From contig NZ_JALKBF010000001.1 in the NCBI RefSeq assembly GCF_023016085.1, positions 2,999,194 through 3,063,193 on the forward strand: DNA of 64,000 nucleotides, read 5' to 3'. This DNA is from Aliiroseovarius sp. F47248L. Lineage in GTDB: Bacteria > Pseudomonadota > Alphaproteobacteria > Rhodobacterales > Rhodobacteraceae. The notes beneath the pieces were generated by a model. The model was not told where the DNA came from. It searched no databases and saw only the letters and a program-made list of their open reading frames with translations. Of this stretch, positions 61,914-64,000 are shown one piece after another. The stretch's first letter is position 1, and every line of letters starts with the position of its first letter. Position numbers and translations under genes: made by a program.

Positions 61914-62483
61914 TCAAGGCCGGATTTCCACCGGCGTTCCAACTGGGGTGACGGACCACAGCTCTTCGATCTCGGTGTTAGACAGCGCGATGCAGCCATC
62001 GGTCCAATCCATCATGATCGGTTCAGGTTTTTTTCGCCTGTTAGGCTGGCCATGGATGAATATATCACCGCCCGGATCGACACCCTCTTCCAAGGCGCGG
62101 GCACGATCCTCTGCCAAGGGATAATCGATGCCCAACGACAGATGAAAGGCACTTTGATCGTTGCGACGATCTATTCTGAACAAGCCTTCCGGGGTTTTGC
62201 CGTCCCCCTCAAGCTTTTTGTCGCCCTCCGGCGCGAAGCCCAGCGCAATTTGATAGGTGCGCACGGGTATATCGTCTTGAAGCAGCACCATCCGCCGTTC
62301 TGCTTTCTCGATCACAATGCGGTCAATCTGGCCGACGATCGGCTCCAGTGTTGCGGGGGGCGCTGGAGGGGTGTAGCGGTCCCAAAGGATGAAGCCCAAT
62401 ACCCCGACAAGAGCCAGAAGCGAAAGCCGTGAAAAGAACTGTGCCAATCCATTCATGTCGCGCATTTGTGCCAAGCGCGCCAT
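61914..62483 (-). CDS. L,D-transpeptidase family protein (YkuD)
   Basis: A 189-residue membrane-anchored protein with an N-terminal helix (LSLLALVGVLGFILWDRY). The YkuD fold has RTYQIALGFAPEGDKKLEGDGKTPEGLFRI, a catalytic His in IFIHGQPN, and the Cys in WTDGCIALSNTEIEELW, the T-D-G-C form of the subfamily. It cross-links peptidoglycan or attaches proteins. Start ATG choices 62483, 62465 and 62456 differ by 6-9 residues; none has a strong binding site. It is convergent with the hypothetical gene at 61540. Confidence 0.88.
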   Translation of the reverse strand: MARLAQMRDMNGLAQFFSRLSLLALVGVLGFILWDRYTPPAPPATLEPIVGQIDRIVIEKAERRMVLLQDDIPVRTYQIALGFAPEGDKKLEGDGKTPEGLFRIDRRNDQSAFHLSLGIDYPLAEDRARALEEGVDPGGDIFIHGQPNRRKKPEPIMMDWTDGCIALSNTEIEELWSVTPVGTPVEIRP

Positions 62484-62543
62484 GTGTTCAAGGAAGAACG
62501 TGAGTTGAGATTCGCGTTAGGCGGTTCTCTGCCGGTTCAAATG

Positions 62544-63716
62544 CTATTGCAGGTCGCTGAATGCCCGCTTCATACGCACCACCGCTTCTTCCACCCGCGC
62601 GCCTTGGGTGGCGAGGTTGAATCGCTGGAACCCATCGCCACCGGTGCCGAAGGCTGGGCCGGGGCTGACTGCGATCTTGGCATCATCGCGAATGCGGGTC
62701 TCAACCTCTTCATGCGACATGCCTGTGCCTGAAAAGTTGACCCAAGCCAGATATGTGGATTGCAGGGGCATGGATGACACGCCCGGAATGCTGTTGATGC
62801 CTTCGTCGAACAGGGCTTTGTTGCGCGCCAGATGGGCGATCTGTTCATCCACCCAAACCGCCCCTTCGGGCGAATAGGCTGCGGTGATCATCGCCACGGC
62901 CAACATGCCGGGTGCATAGTCCAGCTTGTTAAGCTGGTTGTGCATCTCGGCCCGAAGCCTGCTGTCGGGAATGATCATGTTGCCGGTGCGTTGACCGGCG
63001 ATGTTGAAGGTCTTGGATGGGGCGGTCAGCGTCACCAACCGCGACCGCGCATCAGGCGCGGCGACGGCCATCGGGACGAAGGTGTTTCCGGGATAAACCA
63101 GATCGTGGTGGATTTCATCTGACACCAGCAACAACTCGTTACGGTCAGCAAATTCCGCAACAGCGCGGAGTTCGTTTTCAGTCCAGACCCGGCCCGAAGG
63201 GTTTTGCGGCGAACACCACAGAAGTATCTTTTCGTTGCCTGTCAGGCGCGATTGCGCGTCGTCCAGATCAAGCTCGTATCCGTCCCCGCTTAAGGTCAGC
63301 GGACATTCCACCACCTCGCGGTTGTTCTTCCGGACTTTATGCGCGAATTCATGATAGACGGGTGTGAAGATCACGATACCATCGCCCGGTTCGCTCCAGA
63401 CATTCAGGCACAGAGCAATCGCGTTGCCCAACCCCTGACTGGTCAAGACCCAATTCGGGTCGACATCCCAGCCGTGCCGGGTCTTCATCCACCATGCGAC
63501 GGCGTTCAGATACTCGGGATATTCCCAGGAATACCCAAAGACACCGTGGTCGGCGGCACGCTTTACCGCGTCAATTACACATGGGGCTGTGGGGTAGTCG
63601 CTGTCCGCGGTCCACATGGCCAACCCGTCTTCAGGGGATACGCCAAACAACTTCTCCATCTTGTCCCATTTGGACGATTTGGTGCCGCGACGGTCGATGA
63701 TCTTGTCAAAACTCAT
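62544..63716 (-). CDS. PatB/MalY family C-S lyase (PLP)
   Basis: A 390-residue class I/II aminotransferase-fold enzyme of the MalY/PatB branch. Blocks are MWTADSDYPTAPCVIDAVKRA, WVLTSQGLGNAIALCLNVWSEPGDG, WCSPQNPSGRVWTENEL, LVSDEIHHDLVYPGN, and the PLP-Lys block LTAPSKTFNIAGQRTGN. Such enzymes cleave cystathionine or other cysteine S-conjugates. The ATG at 63716 is preceded by AAGGAGA at a suitable distance. It is divergent from def and 60 bp upstream of nothing else in its direction. Confidence 0.92.
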   Translation of the reverse strand: MSFDKIIDRRGTKSSKWDKMEKLFGVSPEDGLAMWTADSDYPTAPCVIDAVKRAADHGVFGYSWEYPEYLNAVAWWMKTRHGWDVDPNWVLTSQGLGNAIALCLNVWSEPGDGIVIFTPVYHEFAHKVRKNNREVVECPLTLSGDGYELDLDDAQSRLTGNEKILLWCSPQNPSGRVWTENELRAVAEFADRNELLLVSDEIHHDLVYPGNTFVPMAVAAPDARSRLVTLTAPSKTFNIAGQRTGNMIIPDSRLRAEMHNQLNKLDYAPGMLAVAMITAAYSPEGAVWVDEQIAHLARNKALFDEGINSIPGVSSMPLQSTYLAWVNFSGTGMSHEEVETRIRDDAKIAVSPGPAFGTGGDGFQRFNLATQGARVEEAVVRMKRAFSDLQ

Positions 63717-63854
63717 GGGGTCTCCTTTCTGGTGGCACGGTAGCGGTTTGGATGTAAGGTGCAAGCCGTGTTGCGTCATGTGCGACAAGAGGTTTCACCG
63801 CTTCGTTCTGACGCAACCATTGCGCAGCGAGCGCTCATCCCCTAAATCCACCGC

Positions 63855-64000
63855 ATGAGTATTAAACCGATCCTTATTCACCCCGATCCGCGCCTGAAGA
63901 AAGTCGCGGAGGCGGTGCCAGATTTGTCCGACGAGCTGCGCCAATTGGCCGACGACATGCTGGAAACCATGTATGACGCGCCGGGCATCGGTTTGGCCGC
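63855..64000 (+). CDS. def: Peptide deformylase (3' end cut by window edge)
   Basis: Partial gene: 48 codons are readable, beginning [21 protein letters not shown] and ending at [11 protein letters not shown], the first conserved motif (GIGLAA) of peptide deformylase. The zinc motifs lie beyond base 64000. The ATG at 63855 fits; it is divergent from the C-S lyase gene. Confidence 0.93.
   Translation, partial: MSIKPILIHPDPRLKKVAEAVPDLSDELRQLADDMLETMYDAPGIGLA

Overview
This window is chromosomal DNA from an aerobic alphaproteobacterium of the Rhodobacterales (Roseobacter/Rhodobacteraceae type). The case rests on gene content: the DUF1013 cell-cycle regulator TrcR, COQ9, a 44-residue aa3 oxidase subunit IV, DUF6173, DUF1636 and DUF6732 family proteins, CobN-type aerobic cobalamin synthesis with cobalamin-riboswitch control, and DmdC-like acyl-CoA dehydrogenase. 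The DNA is GC-rich and almost fully coding. Genes often share ATGA start/stop overlaps, and TTG starts with strong ribosome binding sites recur. I see no rRNA, tRNA, CRISPR array, insertion sequence or prophage.

Layout. 1-3.5 kb (minus strand): a phytase-like esterase (cut by the window edge), murein endopeptidase MepA, an MFS transporter and a thioesterase. 3.6-6.8 kb: YggT, RecQ and YaaA. 6.8-9.9 kb (minus): a hybrid histidine kinase and TrcR. 10-11.5 kb: a secreted RNase T2 and an AT-rich islet with a HEPN-like protein, the one clearly foreign-looking gene. 11.6-15.7 kb: a quinone oxidoreductase, COQ9, rpsU, ornithine cyclodeaminase-like and HAD enzymes, and a receiver-like protein lacking its phospho-acceptor Asp. 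15.8-19.8 kb: DUF1636, cobD, cbiB, a lytic transglycosylase and a YbjN-like protein. 19.9-32.4 kb: smc, then divergently a cobalamin riboswitch with cobW, an acetyltransferase, cobN, a second acetyltransferase, a ten-helix membrane protein with a possible sulfide-type operator, cobO and a YciI-like protein.

32.4-46.6 kb: a TPP enzyme, an FMN reductase, a divergent FAD oxidase/MnmD pair, a DMT exporter, a soluble lytic transglycosylase, dapA, smpB, a mobB-moeA fusion with mobA and fdhD, AzlCD, a lipoprotein, oxidase subunit IV and DUF6173. 46.8-53.1 kb: a 3-hydroxyisobutyrate dehydrogenase-like enzyme, an MBL hydrolase/acyl-CoA dehydrogenase pair, a Sua5-type threonylcarbamoyl-AMP synthase, YqgE and a stand-alone DsbD-like periplasmic domain. 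53.3-59.9 kb: a compact corrin-ring operon (DUF6732, cbiX, cobH, cobL, cobI, cbiG-cobJ, cobM). 60-64 kb: photolyase, a conserved hypothetical, an L,D-transpeptidase, a PatB-type C-S lyase and the start of peptide deformylase.

The unifying theme is vitamin B12. Three separate blocks cover sirohydrochlorin metal or ring methylation steps, cobalt insertion (CobN), cobalt handling (CobW and His-rich proteins), adenosylation (CobO) and the aminopropanol arm (CobD, CbiB). The ring-contraction monooxygenase, CobF, CobK, CobB, CobQ and CobST are not in the window. The best candidates for undescribed biology are the membrane protein at 30174-31379 with its ATTC-N8-GAAT operator, the acetyltransferases and small antisense gene woven into the cobW-cobN block, and the lone HEPN-like islet.
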